Source of the DNA: Burkholderiaceae bacterium
GTDB taxonomy: Bacteria > Pseudomonadota > Gammaproteobacteria > Burkholderiales > Burkholderiaceae_C
Direction: 5' to 3'
Assembly (NCBI GenBank): GCA_004323695.1
Contig: SCRU01000064.1
Coordinates: 1-37,305 of the forward strand
DNA: 37,305 bases
Positions 15,451-24,713 of this stretch are shown piece by piece; the stretch's first letter is position 1; the number at the start of each line of letters is the position of its first letter. The position numbers were made by a program, and so were the translations under genes. The notes under the pieces are model-generated. The model was not told the origin of the DNA and made no database searches. It saw only the letters and a program-made list of their open reading frames with translations.

Positions 15451-16128
15451 ATGGGAACCCTTTACCTCGTGCGCCACGGTCAGGCCTCGTTTGGCGCGGA
15501 TGACTACGACCAGCTCAGCGAGCTGGGCCGAAAGCAAAGCGTGCGCCTGGGCGAATATTTCCGCGCCAAGGGCCTGACCTTCGATGCCGTGCTGACCGGC
15601 ACGCTGCGCCGCCATGCGCAAACCTGGGCGGGCATTTGCGAAGGCATGGCTCCCACGCCGATGCCGCAAGCCTTGCCCTGGCCGGGGCTGAACGAATACG
15701 ACAGCGAGGCCGTGATCGGCGCGATTCATCCGCACAAGCTGGAGAAGCCCGACTCGCCGGAAATGTACCGGCACCACTTCCGGCTGCTGCGCGACGGCCT
15801 GACCCAGTGGATGGCCGGCGTGGTCAGCCCCAGGGGCATGCCCAGCTACTCCGAGTTCGTAGCGGGCGTGACGAGCGCGCTGGACCACGTGCGCGCGCAG
15901 CACCCCGGGGGGCGGGTGCTGATTGTCTCCAGCGGCGGGCCGATATCCACCGCCGTGGGCCAGGTGCTGGGCACCACGCCCGAGACCACGATCGAGCTGA
16001 ACCTGCGCATCCGCAACGCCTCCGTCACCGAGTTCGCTTTCACGCCCAAGCGCCACATGCTGGTGACCTACAACACGCTGGCGCATCTGGATGCACCGGA
16101 GTATGCGGACTGGGTGACTTACTCCTGA
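15451..16128 (+). CDS. Histidine phosphatase family protein
   Basis: 225-aa member of the phosphoglycerate-mutase-like histidine phosphatase superfamily. The catalytic RHG box is LYLVRHGQASFG at residues 4-15; the second His lies near VSSGGPIS (the usual H there appears replaced by Gly-Gly context), so the active-site C-terminal half is divergent. TGTLRRHAQT supplies the phosphate-pocket Arg. It starts 50 bp after the dehydratase gene on the same strand; it may be read from the same operon or from its own promoter. The substrate is unknown. Confidence 0.85.
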   Translation: MGTLYLVRHGQASFGADDYDQLSELGRKQSVRLGEYFRAKGLTFDAVLTGTLRRHAQTWAGICEGMAPTPMPQALPWPGLNEYDSEAVIGAIHPHKLEKPDSPEMYRHHFRLLRDGLTQWMAGVVSPRGMPSYSEFVAGVTSALDHVRAQHPGGRVLIVSSGGPISTAVGQVLGTTPETTIELNLRIRNASVTEFAFTPKRHMLVTYNTLAHLDAPEYADWVTYS

Positions 16129-16208
16129 GCAGCCGCCGACGCGCTCTCCATAATGCGGTTGATGCCGGCCATGGGATCCGGAGTGGCAATCAACAACAAG
16201 AGGCAACC

Positions 16209-17840
16209 ATGGAGTCGATCGAGCTGATCCTGGTCATGCTGCTGGCGGTGATCGCCAGCGGCTATCTGGTGCGCGTCGCACCGTTCTCGCTGCCCTTGCC
16301 GCTGGTGCAGATCGCCCTGGGCGCGGTGATTGCCGGCGGGTTTCACCACGGCGTGGTGCTCGATCCCGAGATCTTCTTCCTGCTGTTCCTGCCGCCGCTG
16401 CTGTTCCTGGACGGCTGGCGCATTCCGAAGGACGGCCTGTTTCGCGACCGCAACGCGATCCTCGCGCTGGCCCTGGGGCTGGTGCTGTTCACCGTGGTCG
16501 GGGCCGGCTTCCTGATCCGCTGGCTGATCCCGGCCATGCCGGCGGCGCTGGCGTTCGCGCTGGCCGCGATCGTGTCGCCGACCGATCCGGTGGCGGTGTC
16601 GTCGATCACGGCGCGCGTGCCAATCCCCAAGCGCCTGCTGCATATCCTGGAGGGCGAGTCCCTGCTGAATGACGCCACCGGGCTGGTCTGTTTCGAGTTC
16701 GCCGTGGCGGCGGCGTTGACCGGCCGCTTCTCGCTGGCCTCGGCCTCGCTGACCTTCCTGTGGCTGGCGCTGGCGGGTCTGGGAATCGGCGTGGGCGTGA
16801 CCTGGGTGGTGAGTGGGGCGCAGCGCTGGCTGTCGCAGCATGTGGGCGAGGAAAGCGGCTCGGCCATCCTGATCAGCCTGCTGATCCCGTTCGGCGCCTA
16901 CCTGCTGGCGGAACAACTGCACGCCTCGGGCATCCTGGCCGCGGTGGCAGCGGGCGTGACGATGAGCTATGTCGAACTCAACGGGCGCGCGCTGGCCACC
17001 ACCCGGGTGCAGCGCGCCGCGGTCTGGAACACGGTGCAGCTCGCCTTGAACGGCATCGTGTTCGTGCTGCTGGGCGAGCAACTGCCCCACACGCTGCGCG
17101 GCGCCGTGGCGTCGGTGGCGCAAAGCGGCCACCGCAGTCCGTGGTGGCTCGCGGCCTATGCGCTCGCCATCACGCTGGGGCTGGTGCTGCTGCGCCTGAT
17201 CTGGGTCTGGATCTCGCTGCGCCGCGCGCTGTTCAAGGCGCGCCGCAGCGGCACCCCGGTGCACCGGCCGCATTGGCGGCTGCTGCTGGCGACCTCGCTC
17301 GCGGGGGTGCGCGGCGCCATTACCCTGGCCGGGGTGATGACCCTGCCGCTCGCCATGCCGAACGGCACGCCGCTGCCGGCACGCGACCTCGCGGTGTTCC
17401 TGGCCACCGCCGTGATCCTGCTGTCGCTGGTGCTGGCCAGCGCGGGCCTGCCGCGCCTGCTCCGGGGGCTGGTGCTGCCGCCCGAGCCCAGCGCCGCGCG
17501 CGAGGAGGACCTGGCCCGCCATGAGGCGGCCGCTGCGGCGATCGCGGCGGTCGAGCGGGTGCAGCGCAGCGCGTTGCGCGATGTGGCCGATGCCGACCTG
17601 CATACGCAGGCCGCCGCGCGCGTGGTGGCGCTGTACCAGCACCGGCTAGCCGGCGCTGGCGCCGGCGAAAGCGCGGGACAACTGCGCAAGGCCGATCAGA
17701 TCGAGGGGGCGTTGCGCGTGGCCGCCTTGCAGGCCGAGCGCGAGGCCGTCTTTGGCCTGGCACGGCGCAACCTGATCTCGGACGAGACCTCGCGCCGGCT
17801 GGTGCGCGAGATCGACCTGCTGGAGTCGCGCTACCGGTAG
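16209..17840 (+). CDS. Na+/H+ antiporter, CPA1/NhaP type
   Basis: 543-aa cation:proton antiporter: about 12 membrane helices over residues 1-430 and a cytoplasmic, charged, helical tail (~435-543). The transport motifs PTDPVAVSSI (~117-126) and GESLLNDATGLV (~150), with the Asn-Asp pair of electrogenic-type CPA sites, are present. It matches the bacterial YjcE-like CPA1 group and would exchange Na+ (or K+) for protons at the inner membrane. ATG at 16209 with GAGGCAACC upstream. A 12-bp perfect palindrome, GCTACCGGTAGC, spans its last codons and stop. The next gene is convergent. Confidence 0.92.
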   Translation: MESIELILVMLLAVIASGYLVRVAPFSLPLPLVQIALGAVIAGGFHHGVVLDPEIFFLLFLPPLLFLDGWRIPKDGLFRDRNAILALALGLVLFTVVGAGFLIRWLIPAMPAALAFALAAIVSPTDPVAVSSITARVPIPKRLLHILEGESLLNDATGLVCFEFAVAAALTGRFSLASASLTFLWLALAGLGIGVGVTWVVSGAQRWLSQHVGEESGSAILISLLIPFGAYLLAEQLHASGILAAVAAGVTMSYVELNGRALATTRVQRAAVWNTVQLALNGIVFVLLGEQLPHTLRGAVASVAQSGHRSPWWLAAYALAITLGLVLLRLIWVWISLRRALFKARRSGTPVHRPHWRLLLATSLAGVRGAITLAGVMTLPLAMPNGTPLPARDLAVFLATAVILLSLVLASAGLPRLLRGLVLPPEPSAAREEDLARHEAAAAAIAAVERVQRSALRDVADADLHTQAAARVVALYQHRLAGAGAGESAGQLRKADQIEGALRVAALQAEREAVFGLARRNLISDETSRRLVREIDLLESRYR

Positions 17841-17858
17841 CCGGCGCGCCCGGCCGGG

Positions 17859-18686
17859 TCAGGCCAGCGGCGCCGGGCCGCCCGCCAGCGTGGACAGCGG
17901 CAACGCACAGACCTCCTGCAGCAGCAGCGCGAGCTGCCGGCCGGCCGCGTCGAGCACGGCGCGGCCCTTGTCGGGCGTGGCCGCGGCCGCGTTGCCGACC
18001 GCGCCCGCGGGGTTGTAGTCCTGCATGGCCCAGCCGAGCCTGGCGCTCCTGCCGTTGCCCAGGATCGGGTAGTGCGCGGCGCGTGTCTGCGAGGTCGACT
18101 CGAAATCGCGCGCCTGGGCCATATCGACAAACTGCGGGCGCAGCGCCAGCATCATCGAGGTCTCGATCCCGCCCGCATGGATGCCGAAGCGATGCTCGTG
18201 CGCGCTGAACAGCCCGTCCACCGCCTCGCCCAGCGGCAGGCTGAACCAGCTCGCGCTGTACACGATCAGGCCGGCGCGCACGCGCAGCTCGCGCGCCACA
18301 ATGTCCATCAGGCTGACCTGGCCGCCGTGCGCGTTGAACAGCACCAGCTTCCTGACGCCCGCGCGCGCTACGCATTCGCCGATCTCGATCCAGCTCGCCG
18401 TCACGGTGGCGCTCGATAAGGTCAGCGTGCCGGCGAAGGCCTGGTGCTCGGGGCTGTAGCCAACCGCCTGGGTCGGCAGGAACAGCACCGGCAGATCGGC
18501 GGGCAGCAGCGGCAGCGCAGCCGCGATCACGCCATCCAGCAGCGTCTGGTCCACGGAGAGCGGCAGGTGCGGGCCATGCTGCTCGGTGGCCGCCACGGGC
18601 AGCACGGCCACGGTGCGCGCGGCATCGAGCCGCGCGAAGTCGCGCGTGCCGAGGTCGGCCCAGAAGCGGGATTTGAGTGTCGTCAT
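17859..18686 (-). CDS. Creatininase family amidohydrolase
   Basis: 275-aa creatininase/creatinine-amidohydrolase family protein. Metal-binding and active-site segments are visible: ATEQHGPHLPLSVDQ (~33-47), NAHGGQ (~118) and IHAGGIETS (~170-178). Members hydrolyse cyclic amides such as creatinine or formamide groups in riboflavin/F420-type pathways; which applies here cannot be told. It stands alone on the minus strand, convergent with the antiporter gene and divergent from alaX (122 bp apart). Confidence 0.92.
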   Translation of the reverse strand: MTTLKSRFWADLGTRDFARLDAARTVAVLPVAATEQHGPHLPLSVDQTLLDGVIAAALPLLPADLPVLFLPTQAVGYSPEHQAFAGTLTLSSATVTASWIEIGECVARAGVRKLVLFNAHGGQVSLMDIVARELRVRAGLIVYSASWFSLPLGEAVDGLFSAHEHRFGIHAGGIETSMMLALRPQFVDMAQARDFESTSQTRAAHYPILGNGRSARLGWAMQDYNPAGAVGNAAAATPDKGRAVLDAAGRQLALLLQEVCALPLSTLAGGPAPLA

Positions 18687-18808
18687 GGCCGGGCCTTGGT
18701 TCCTGGGTCCCCGCTATCTTAGTGCCTGCGCAGGGTCCCGGCGCAGGGTACCGCCGTCCTATGACACCTGCGGGCGCAGGCGAAAACGCCCGCCGCTATC
18801 ATTCCCGG

Positions 18809-19549
18809 ATGACCGAAGACCTGTTCCGCCAGGACGCCTACCTCACCGAATGCGGCGCCACCGTCACCTCCATTTCCGACCAGGGCATCGCGCTGGACCG
18901 CACCGTGTTCTACCCGCTGGGTGGCGGCCAGGCGGGCGACAGTGGCGTGCTGGTGCTGGCCGATGGTCGCGAGCTGGCGATTGCGGACACCCGCAAGGGC
19001 AAAGACGTCGATGGCAAGTTCAATAACGAAATCTGCCATTTGCCGTTACCAGATCAGGAAAGTTTGCTATCAACGCTGAAGCCCGGCGACCGCGTGACCG
19101 CGCGCATCGCCTGGGCGCGCCGCCACAAGCTGATGCGTTTTCACACGGCCACGCACTTGCTGTGCCATCTGGTGCCGCAACTGGTGAACGGCTGCTCGAT
19201 CACGCCGGACTATGCGCGGCTGGACTTCAACATGACCGAGCCGCTGGACAAGGAGGCGCTGACCGCCGGCATCGCGCGCCTCGTGACGGCCGCGCACCCC
19301 ATCGTCGTGGGCAGCATCACCGACGCGGAGCTGGACGCGAACCCGGCGCTGGTCAAGAGCATGAGCGTGCAGCCGCCGCGCGGCAGCGGGCGCGTCCGCA
19401 CGATCCGGATCGGTGCCGAGGCGCTGATCGACCTGCAGCCCTGCGGCGGCACGCATGTGGCGAACACGGCCGAGATCGGCCAGGTCGTGGTCACGAAAAT
19501 CGAGAAGAAATCGGCGACGACGCGCAGGGTGGTGCTGGGCTTTGTGTAA
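18809..19549 (+). CDS. alaX: Alanyl-tRNA editing protein AlaX
   Basis: 246-aa free-standing homologue of the AlaRS editing domain; it hydrolyses mischarged Ser/Gly-tRNA(Ala). The two zinc-binding motifs are HTATH (~111-115) and CGGTH (~212-216), and the GGGQ motif (YPLGGGQAGD, ~34) is also present. A longer in-frame ORF starts at 18677, but the ATG at 18809 is chosen because homology starts there. A low-GC stretch (19020-19075, encoding FNNEICHLPLPDQESLLSTL) looks foreign to its surroundings and includes GCTATCAA (19066-19073), a motif shared with patches in uup and priA. Confidence 0.92.
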   Translation: MTEDLFRQDAYLTECGATVTSISDQGIALDRTVFYPLGGGQAGDSGVLVLADGRELAIADTRKGKDVDGKFNNEICHLPLPDQESLLSTLKPGDRVTARIAWARRHKLMRFHTATHLLCHLVPQLVNGCSITPDYARLDFNMTEPLDKEALTAGIARLVTAAHPIVVGSITDAELDANPALVKSMSVQPPRGSGRVRTIRIGAEALIDLQPCGGTHVANTAEIGQVVVTKIEKKSATTRRVVLGFV

Positions 19550-19607
19550 GGGCCTGATCTGCTGGATCGACTGAACCAAAGCCGCAACGCCTCCTCCTAT
19601 ATCCGCC

Positions 19608-21794
19608 ATGACCGTATTGCAGCGATTTCCCCGTTTTCTGTTTGCTATTTTTCTTATAGCTATTGGCACCGTATCCACAGCGACTTTCGCCCAGATTGTC
19701 CCGGATACCAACATCACGAACGTGGTCACCACCCCGAGGGTGCGCGCCGAACTCATGGCGCAGGCGCCGGACGGCGTGGTGCCGGGCCAATCGGTGTGGG
19801 TCGGACTGCAGCTCACGCACCGGCCCGGCTGGCACACCTACTGGAAGAACGCGGGCGACTCGGGCCTGCCAACCCAGTTGCAGTGGACGCTGCCCGCCGG
19901 CGTGACGGCCGGTGACATCGCCTGGCCCCTACCGCAGAAAATCCGGATCGGCACGCTGGCCAACTACGGCTACGAAGGCACGGTGCTGCTGCCGGTGCCG
20001 CTCACCATTGCGCCGGACTTCAAGCCGCCGCTGTTCGCGACCAGTCTGGAAGTCAAGTTGAAGGCGTCCTGGCTGGTGTGCCGCACCGAATGCGTCCCGG
20101 AAGACGGCAGCTTTGTGCTGAAGATCCCGCTCAAAGGCTCCACCGCGCTGAACCATGCGCTGTTCGACGCGGCGCTCGCGGCGCATCCGAAACCGCTGGC
20201 GGGGACCAGCCAGGCGCGGATTGCCGGCAACACCCTGCAGGTGAGCGTGACCGGCCTGCCGGCCGCGCTGGCGGGCCGCACGCTGGAGTTCTTCCCCGAA
20301 ACGCCCGACGTGATCGACAACGCGGCGCCCATCACCCAGGCCTGGCAAGGCAAGGTGTGGACCGCGCAGGTGCCGATCTCGAGCCAGCGCGAGAGCAGCC
20401 CGGCGGTGCTGCCCGTGGTGCTGGCAACACTCGGCGCAGGCGGCGCAGGCGGTGTGACGGGCTACCGAACCGAAGTGAAGGTTTTGGGAACCTGGCCCCA
20501 GCTGGCCGCCGCGGCCACCGTCTCGCCCGCACTCGATGCCGCGCTGCAGGCGAACGCGCGCGCGGGTGGCCAAGCCGCGGACCCGGTGGGCGCAGCGACG
20601 CTGGCAGTGGCCCTGCTGGGCGCGCTGCTCGGCGGGCTGATCCTGAACCTGATGCCCTGCGTGTTCCCGGTGCTGGCGATCAAGGTGGTCGGCTTCACGC
20701 GCCACGCGGGCGACCGGCGCGCGCACCGGATCAGCGCGCTGGCCTACACCGTGGGCGTGCTCGCGTCGTTTCTGGCGCTGGGCGCGCTGCTGCTCGCGGC
20801 GCGCGCGGCCGGCGAGCAACTGGGCTGGGGCTTTCAACTGCAGTCGCCCGCCGTGGTAGCCAGCCTGGCCGTGCTGTTCACGGTGATCGGGTTGAATCTC
20901 GCGGGGCTGTTCGAATTCGGCCGCTTCCTGCCCGCCGGCGTGGCGGCGCTGGAGGCCCGGCACCCCGTGGTCAACTCGTTGTTGTCGGGCGTGCTCGCGG
21001 TGGCGGTGGCGTCGCCCTGCACCGCTCCCTTCATGGGCGCGGCGCTGGGCCTTGCCATCGGGCTGCCGGCGCTGCAGGCGCTGGCCGTGTTCGGCGCCAT
21101 CGGCATCGGCATGGCCCTGCCCTACCTTGCGGCCGGCCTGCTGCCGGCAGTGGCGCGCGCGCTGCCGCGCCCCGGCGCATGGATGCAGGTATTCCGCCGA
21201 CTCATGGCGTTCCCGATGTTTGCCACCGTGGCCTGGCTGGTCTGGGTGCTCGGCCAGCAAAGCGGCATCGACGGCGCGGGCGCGCTGCTGGCCCTGCTGG
21301 TGGCGCTCGCCGCCGTGCTCTGGGCGTTCACACTGGCGGGCCGCTCGCGACTCGTGGTCGCTACGCTCTCAATAGCGTTCTTTGCCCTGGTGGCGGGCGC
21401 CATCGGCCCCTACATCGTCCAGCCCCTGCAGCGCACGCCGGCCGTGGCGAGCGATGCGCGCTGGCAGCCCTGGGAGCCAGGCCGGGTCGACCAGATCGTG
21501 GCCAGCGGCCGGCCGGTCTTTGTCGACTTCACCGCCGCCTGGTGCGTCACCTGTCAGTACAACCAGCGAACCACGCTGGCGAACCCCGCCGTGTTGGCCG
21601 ATCTGGCGGCCAAAAAGGTCGTGCTGCTGCGCGCCGACTGGACCCGGCGCGATCCGGCCATCACCGCCGCGATCGGCCAGCTCGGACGCAGCGGCGTGCC
21701 GGTGTACGTGCTGTACGAGGCTGGTCGTGCGCCGCAGCTGCTGCCCCAGTTGCCCACGGTCGCCGACATGCGCGCCGCCATCGCAAGGCTTTGA
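19608..21794 (+). CDS. DsbD/ScsB-like protein-disulfide reductase
   Basis: 728-aa membrane reductase that moves electrons from cytoplasmic thioredoxin to periplasmic thiols. Order: signal peptide (1-29, cleaved near TFA-Q); periplasmic alpha domain with WLVCRTEC (~145-152); CcdA-like membrane domain (~315-590) with its two Cys in LMPCVFPV (~351) and ASPCTAPF (~469); C-terminal thioredoxin domain with WCVTC (~645). The N-terminal domain is of the ScsB/DUF type rather than the short classical DsbD alpha domain. Two 17-bp hairpin repeats (19644, 21360) sit inside the gene. CoA-binding and VOC genes follow at short spacing. Confidence 0.9.
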   Translation: MTVLQRFPRFLFAIFLIAIGTVSTATFAQIVPDTNITNVVTTPRVRAELMAQAPDGVVPGQSVWVGLQLTHRPGWHTYWKNAGDSGLPTQLQWTLPAGVTAGDIAWPLPQKIRIGTLANYGYEGTVLLPVPLTIAPDFKPPLFATSLEVKLKASWLVCRTECVPEDGSFVLKIPLKGSTALNHALFDAALAAHPKPLAGTSQARIAGNTLQVSVTGLPAALAGRTLEFFPETPDVIDNAAPITQAWQGKVWTAQVPISSQRESSPAVLPVVLATLGAGGAGGVTGYRTEVKVLGTWPQLAAAATVSPALDAALQANARAGGQAADPVGAATLAVALLGALLGGLILNLMPCVFPVLAIKVVGFTRHAGDRRAHRISALAYTVGVLASFLALGALLLAARAAGEQLGWGFQLQSPAVVASLAVLFTVIGLNLAGLFEFGRFLPAGVAALEARHPVVNSLLSGVLAVAVASPCTAPFMGAALGLAIGLPALQALAVFGAIGIGMALPYLAAGLLPAVARALPRPGAWMQVFRRLMAFPMFATVAWLVWVLGQQSGIDGAGALLALLVALAAVLWAFTLAGRSRLVVATLSIAFFALVAGAIGPYIVQPLQRTPAVASDARWQPWEPGRVDQIVASGRPVFVDFTAAWCVTCQYNQRTTLANPAVLADLAAKKVVLLRADWTRRDPAITAAIGQLGRSGVPVYVLYEAGRAPQLLPQLPTVADMRAAIARL
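19644..19660. repeat. 17-bp hairpin repeat GCTAT-N7-ATAGC (copy 2, in the DsbD-like gene)
   Basis: GCTAT-TTTTCTT-ATAGC, a perfect 5-bp stem with a 7-nt loop, inside the signal-peptide codons; it encodes AIFLIA in the same frame as the copies in uup and at 29168. Confidence 0.6.
21360..21376. repeat. 17-bp hairpin repeat GCTAC-N7-ATAGC (copy 3, in the DsbD-like gene)
   Basis: GCTAC-GCTCTCA-ATAGC, 5-7-5 with one non-matching outer-loop pair, in the last membrane segment of the DsbD-like gene (ATLSIA). The phase relative to the reading frame is the same as in the other genic copies. Confidence 0.5.
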
Positions 21795-21829
21795 GCCGGC
21801 GCGCAGCGCACGGCTAAACTGCGACGGCC

Positions 21830-22234
21830 ATGACCGAATCCGAATCCATCCAGCAGATCCTCGCGAGCTGTCGCACCGTGGCCGTGGTCGGCCTGTCGCC
21901 CAAGCCGCACCGCGCCAGCCACGAGGTGGCGCAGTACATGCAGGCGCACGGCTGGCGCATCATCCCGGTGAACCCGAACGCACGCGAGGTATTGGGCCAG
22001 AGGGCCTATGCCAGCCTGGCCGAGGCCGCGCAGCACGAGCGCATTGATCTGGTCAACGTGTTCCGGCACAGTGAAGAAGTCCCGCCGGTTGCCAGGGATG
22101 CCATCGCGGTGGGCGCGAAGGCCCTTTGGCTGCAACTCGGTATCGAGAACGAAGCCGCCCTTGCCCAAGCCGCCCGTGCGGGCCTGCTGGTGGTGCAAAA
22201 CCGGTGCCTGAAGGTAGAGCACGCGAGGGCATAA
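21830..22234 (+). CDS. CoA-binding domain protein (YccU type)
   Basis: 134-aa single-domain protein with the succinyl-CoA-synthetase-alpha-like CoA/NAD-binding Rossmann fold: CRTVAVVGLSPKPHRASHEV (~12-31), IIPVNPNAREVLG (~44-56) and the C-terminal VVQNRCLKVEH, all typical of the YccU/COG1832 family. No reaction is known for this family. It starts 35 bp after the DsbD-like gene, probably co-transcribed. Confidence 0.9.
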   Translation: MTESESIQQILASCRTVAVVGLSPKPHRASHEVAQYMQAHGWRIIPVNPNAREVLGQRAYASLAEAAQHERIDLVNVFRHSEEVPPVARDAIAVGAKALWLQLGIENEAALAQAARAGLLVVQNRCLKVEHARA

Positions 22235-22263
22235 GACCACACCATCCCCCATCGGAGTCCCCC

Positions 22264-23211
22264 ATGACTGAAGCCAGCGACCACTCTGCACACGTGCTTG
22301 CGGTGCATTCCGTTGACGAGTTCGTTTTCAGCGTACCCGATCTGGAGCCGGCACGTCATTTCTACAGCAGCTTCGGGCTGGATGTTCGCGACGAGGACGG
22401 CGGGCTGGCGCTCTACACCTTTAACCACCCCCATCGCTGGGCGCGCGTGCTGCCGGGCGCCGACAAACGCCTCCTGTGGCTCAGCTTGGGCATCCATGCC
22501 GGGGATGCGCAGCGCTTTGAACGCCATCTCAGTGAACAACAGGTGGTTCGCATCGATGCGCCGGCCGACGCCGACAGCGCTGGCCTCTGGATTCAGGGGC
22601 CGGACGGGCTGGCGCTGCAACTGCGCGTGGCCGCGAAATCCTCGCCTTCGCAGCCCGCGCCGCGCGAGTTTCCGCCGCCCTGCCACCGCACTGGCCGCGC
22701 ACCCCACCGCAGCAGGATTCAGACGGTGCACCCGCTGTACCTCTCGCACCTCCTGCTGTTCAGTGCCGACGTGGATGCGGCCCGGGCGTTCTACGAAGCG
22801 GCGCTCGGTCTGCGCCTGTCCGACAGGTCCGGCTCACTGATCGCATTCATGCACACGCCTCATGGCAGCGATCACCACCTGATCGCGCTCGCCAAGTCGG
22901 GCGGCGGCGGCCTGCACCACAGCAGCTGGTGCGTGCCCTCGATCGACGCGGTCGGCATGGGCGCACAGCAGATGCTGCAGGCCGGCTACGAGCAGGGTTG
23001 GGGGGTCGGTCGGCATGTGCTGGGATCCAACTATTTTCGCTATGTGCGCGACCCCTGGGGCAGCTACGCCGAGTACTCGTTCGACATCGACTTTGTCGAA
23101 GCCGGCAGCGACTGGCCGAGCGCCGACCAGCCGGCCGAAGACTCCTTCTATGCCTGGGGGCCGGCAGTTCCCGACGACTTTGTGGTGAACCACGAGCTGC
23201 AAGATCCGTGA
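22264..23211 (+). CDS. VOC family protein, type I extradiol dioxygenase-like
   Basis: 315-aa two-domain vicinal-oxygen-chelate protein. The C-terminal domain keeps a plausible Fe/Mn triad: His in YLSHLLLF (~162), His in GLHHSSW (~218) and Glu in YAEYSFD (~271), as in catechol 2,3-dioxygenases. The N-terminal VOC domain (VDEFVFSVPDLEPARHFYSS) is non-catalytic, as usual. A Ser/Pro/Arg-rich linker (~125-155) joins the two. It could open the ring of a catechol; no aromatic-degradation genes are adjacent. GGAG lies 8 nt before the ATG. Confidence 0.85.
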   Translation: MTEASDHSAHVLAVHSVDEFVFSVPDLEPARHFYSSFGLDVRDEDGGLALYTFNHPHRWARVLPGADKRLLWLSLGIHAGDAQRFERHLSEQQVVRIDAPADADSAGLWIQGPDGLALQLRVAAKSSPSQPAPREFPPPCHRTGRAPHRSRIQTVHPLYLSHLLLFSADVDAARAFYEAALGLRLSDRSGSLIAFMHTPHGSDHHLIALAKSGGGGLHHSSWCVPSIDAVGMGAQQMLQAGYEQGWGVGRHVLGSNYFRYVRDPWGSYAEYSFDIDFVEAGSDWPSADQPAEDSFYAWGPAVPDDFVVNHELQDP

Positions 23212-23314
23212 CCGGGCGACACGGTCGGACGGCAGAACGGTCCCCGCGCCACCCGGAATGCCCGGTCGAGCCCCACGCCGCAGACGCGCCTGCCACAACT
23301 GACACAATCTCCCC

Positions 23315-24463
23315 ATGTTCGCTCCGCTGCAAAACGATACCTTCCTGCGCGCCTGCCTGCGCCAGGCCACCGACTACACCCCGGTCTGGCTGATGCGCCA
23401 GGCCGGGCGCTACCTGCCCGAGTACCGCGCCACGCGCGAGCGGGCCGGCAGCTTCATGGGGCTGGCCACCAACGTGGACCATGCGACCGAGATCACGCTG
23501 CAGCCGCTCGCGCGCTACCCGCTGGACGCCGCGATCGTGTTTTCCGACATCCTGACGGTGCCCGACGCGATGGGCCTGGGCCTGTCGTTTGTGCCGGGCG
23601 AAGGCCCGGCGTTTGCGCACCCGGTGCGCAACGAGGCGGCCGTGACCCGGCTCGAAGTGCCCGATCTGGACAAGCTGCGCTATGTGTTCGACGCCGTCAC
23701 CTCCGTGCGCAAGGCATTGAATGGCCGGGTGCCGCTGATCGGCTTTGCGGGCAGCCCGTGGACGCTGGCCTGCTACATGGTCGAGGGCGCCGGCTCGGAT
23801 GACTACCGCCTGGTCAAGACCATGCTGTATGCCCGCCCGGACCTGATGCACCGGATGCTGGCCGTGAACGCCGACGCCGTGGCCGCTTACCTGAACGCGC
23901 AGATCGACGCGGGTGCCCAGGCCGTGATGATTTTCGACAGCTGGGGCGGCGTGCTGGCCGACGGCGCGTTCCAGACCTTCAGCCTGGCCTACACCGCACG
24001 CGTGCTCGGGCAACTCAAGCGCGAGCACGGCGGCCAGCGCATCCCGCGCATCGTATTCACCAAGGGCGGGGCGCTGTGGCTGGACGAGATGGGCCGGCTC
24101 GATTGCGAGGTGCTGGGACTGGACTGGACCGCCAGCCTGGCGCGCGCGCGCGCCAGCGTGGGCGGCGCGGCGGGCGGCCCCGGCAAGGCGCTGCAGGGCA
24201 ACCTCGACCCGAACGTGCTGTTTGCGCAGCCGGCGCAAATCCGCGCCGAGGTGGCCCGGGTGCTGGACAGCTTTGGCGCGCCGCATGTCGACCGCAGCCC
24301 CGATCCGGCGACCGGCCTGCCGGTGGCGGGACCCACCCATATCTTCAACCTGGGGCACGGGATCAGCCAGCACACGCCGCCGGAGCACGTGGCGGTGCTG
24401 GTGGACGCGGTGCATGCCCACTCGCGCCAGTTGCGGCGCCAGGGTGCCGCGCGGCCCGCATGA
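23315..24463 (+). CDS. hemE: Uroporphyrinogen decarboxylase
   Basis: 382-aa HemE: decarboxylates the four acetates of uroporphyrinogen III to give coproporphyrinogen III in heme synthesis; cytosolic. Family signatures [16 protein letters not shown] (~25-40) and [17 protein letters not shown] (~144-160) are present, with GNLDPNVL and the C-terminal NLGHGI. The heme made here would serve the heme-copper enzyme and NnrS-like protein encoded in the same window, though that is not a specific link. A 346-bp gene-free region with DnaA boxes separates it from priA. Confidence 0.97.
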   Translation: MFAPLQNDTFLRACLRQATDYTPVWLMRQAGRYLPEYRATRERAGSFMGLATNVDHATEITLQPLARYPLDAAIVFSDILTVPDAMGLGLSFVPGEGPAFAHPVRNEAAVTRLEVPDLDKLRYVFDAVTSVRKALNGRVPLIGFAGSPWTLACYMVEGAGSDDYRLVKTMLYARPDLMHRMLAVNADAVAAYLNAQIDAGAQAVMIFDSWGGVLADGAFQTFSLAYTARVLGQLKREHGGQRIPRIVFTKGGALWLDEMGRLDCEVLGLDWTASLARARASVGGAAGGPGKALQGNLDPNVLFAQPAQIRAEVARVLDSFGAPHVDRSPDPATGLPVAGPTHIFNLGHGISQHTPPEHVAVLVDAVHAHSRQLRRQGAARPA

Positions 24464-24476
24464 CCGGCTTTTTTGA

Positions 24477-24499
24477 CGCTTTTGCCTAACACAAAAGCG
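24477..24499 (+). terminator. Hairpin after hemE (possible terminator)
   Basis: CGCTTTTG-cctaaca-CAAAAGCG is a perfect 8-bp stem with a 7-nt loop, 13 bp past the hemE stop. There is no U-run after it on the plus strand; on the minus strand it is followed by an A-rich stretch. It is therefore an imperfect intrinsic terminator. Confidence 0.35.
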
Positions 24500-24516
24500 G
24501 GCCCCGCAAGCCTGAC

Positions 24517-24525
24517 TTATGCACA
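24517..24525 (+). promoter_or_regulatory. DnaA-box-like sequence
   Basis: TTATGCACA fits the relaxed DnaA-box consensus TTATNCACA. Confidence 0.45.
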
Positions 24526-24572
24526 AAATATCTGGTGCAGTGCGGCAAAACAGGGGTGGCCCGGATAATGAT

Positions 24573-24589
24573 GCTACAAAACCAGTAGC
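24573..24589. repeat. 17-bp hairpin repeat GCTAC-N7-GTAGC (copy 4, intergenic)
   Basis: GCTAC-AAAACCA-GTAGC, perfect 5-7-5, the only complete copy outside a gene. It shows that the motif is not merely a by-product of coding an A-x-x-x-[IV]-A peptide. Confidence 0.6.
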
Positions 24590-24704
24590 GATTGTAAGCT
24601 GTTGATTTATATGAGCTTCAGCGATTGCACTTTTTTAGGGCAATCCAGTGACAGTCCTCATTTTTCGAGCTTCGGCGGGCTGTCGGGCGAAGCTGTCAAC
24701 AAAG

Positions 24705-24713
24705 TTATCCACA
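24705..24713 (+). promoter_or_regulatory. DnaA box (perfect consensus)
   Basis: TTATCCACA is the strong DnaA-binding 9-mer, here in AAAGTTATCCACAGAAA about 100 bp upstream of priA. It may regulate priA or belong to an origin-like site. Confidence 0.6.

Noticed and set aside
15845-15863. GCTAC-N9-GTAGC in the histidine phosphatase gene
   Set aside because: The loop is 9 nt, not 7, and the patch is not AT-rich; left out of the family.
17831-17842. GCTACCGGTAGC palindrome as a member of the 17-bp hairpin family
   Set aside because: It has no 7-nt loop and overlaps the last codons of the antiporter gene; likely chance.
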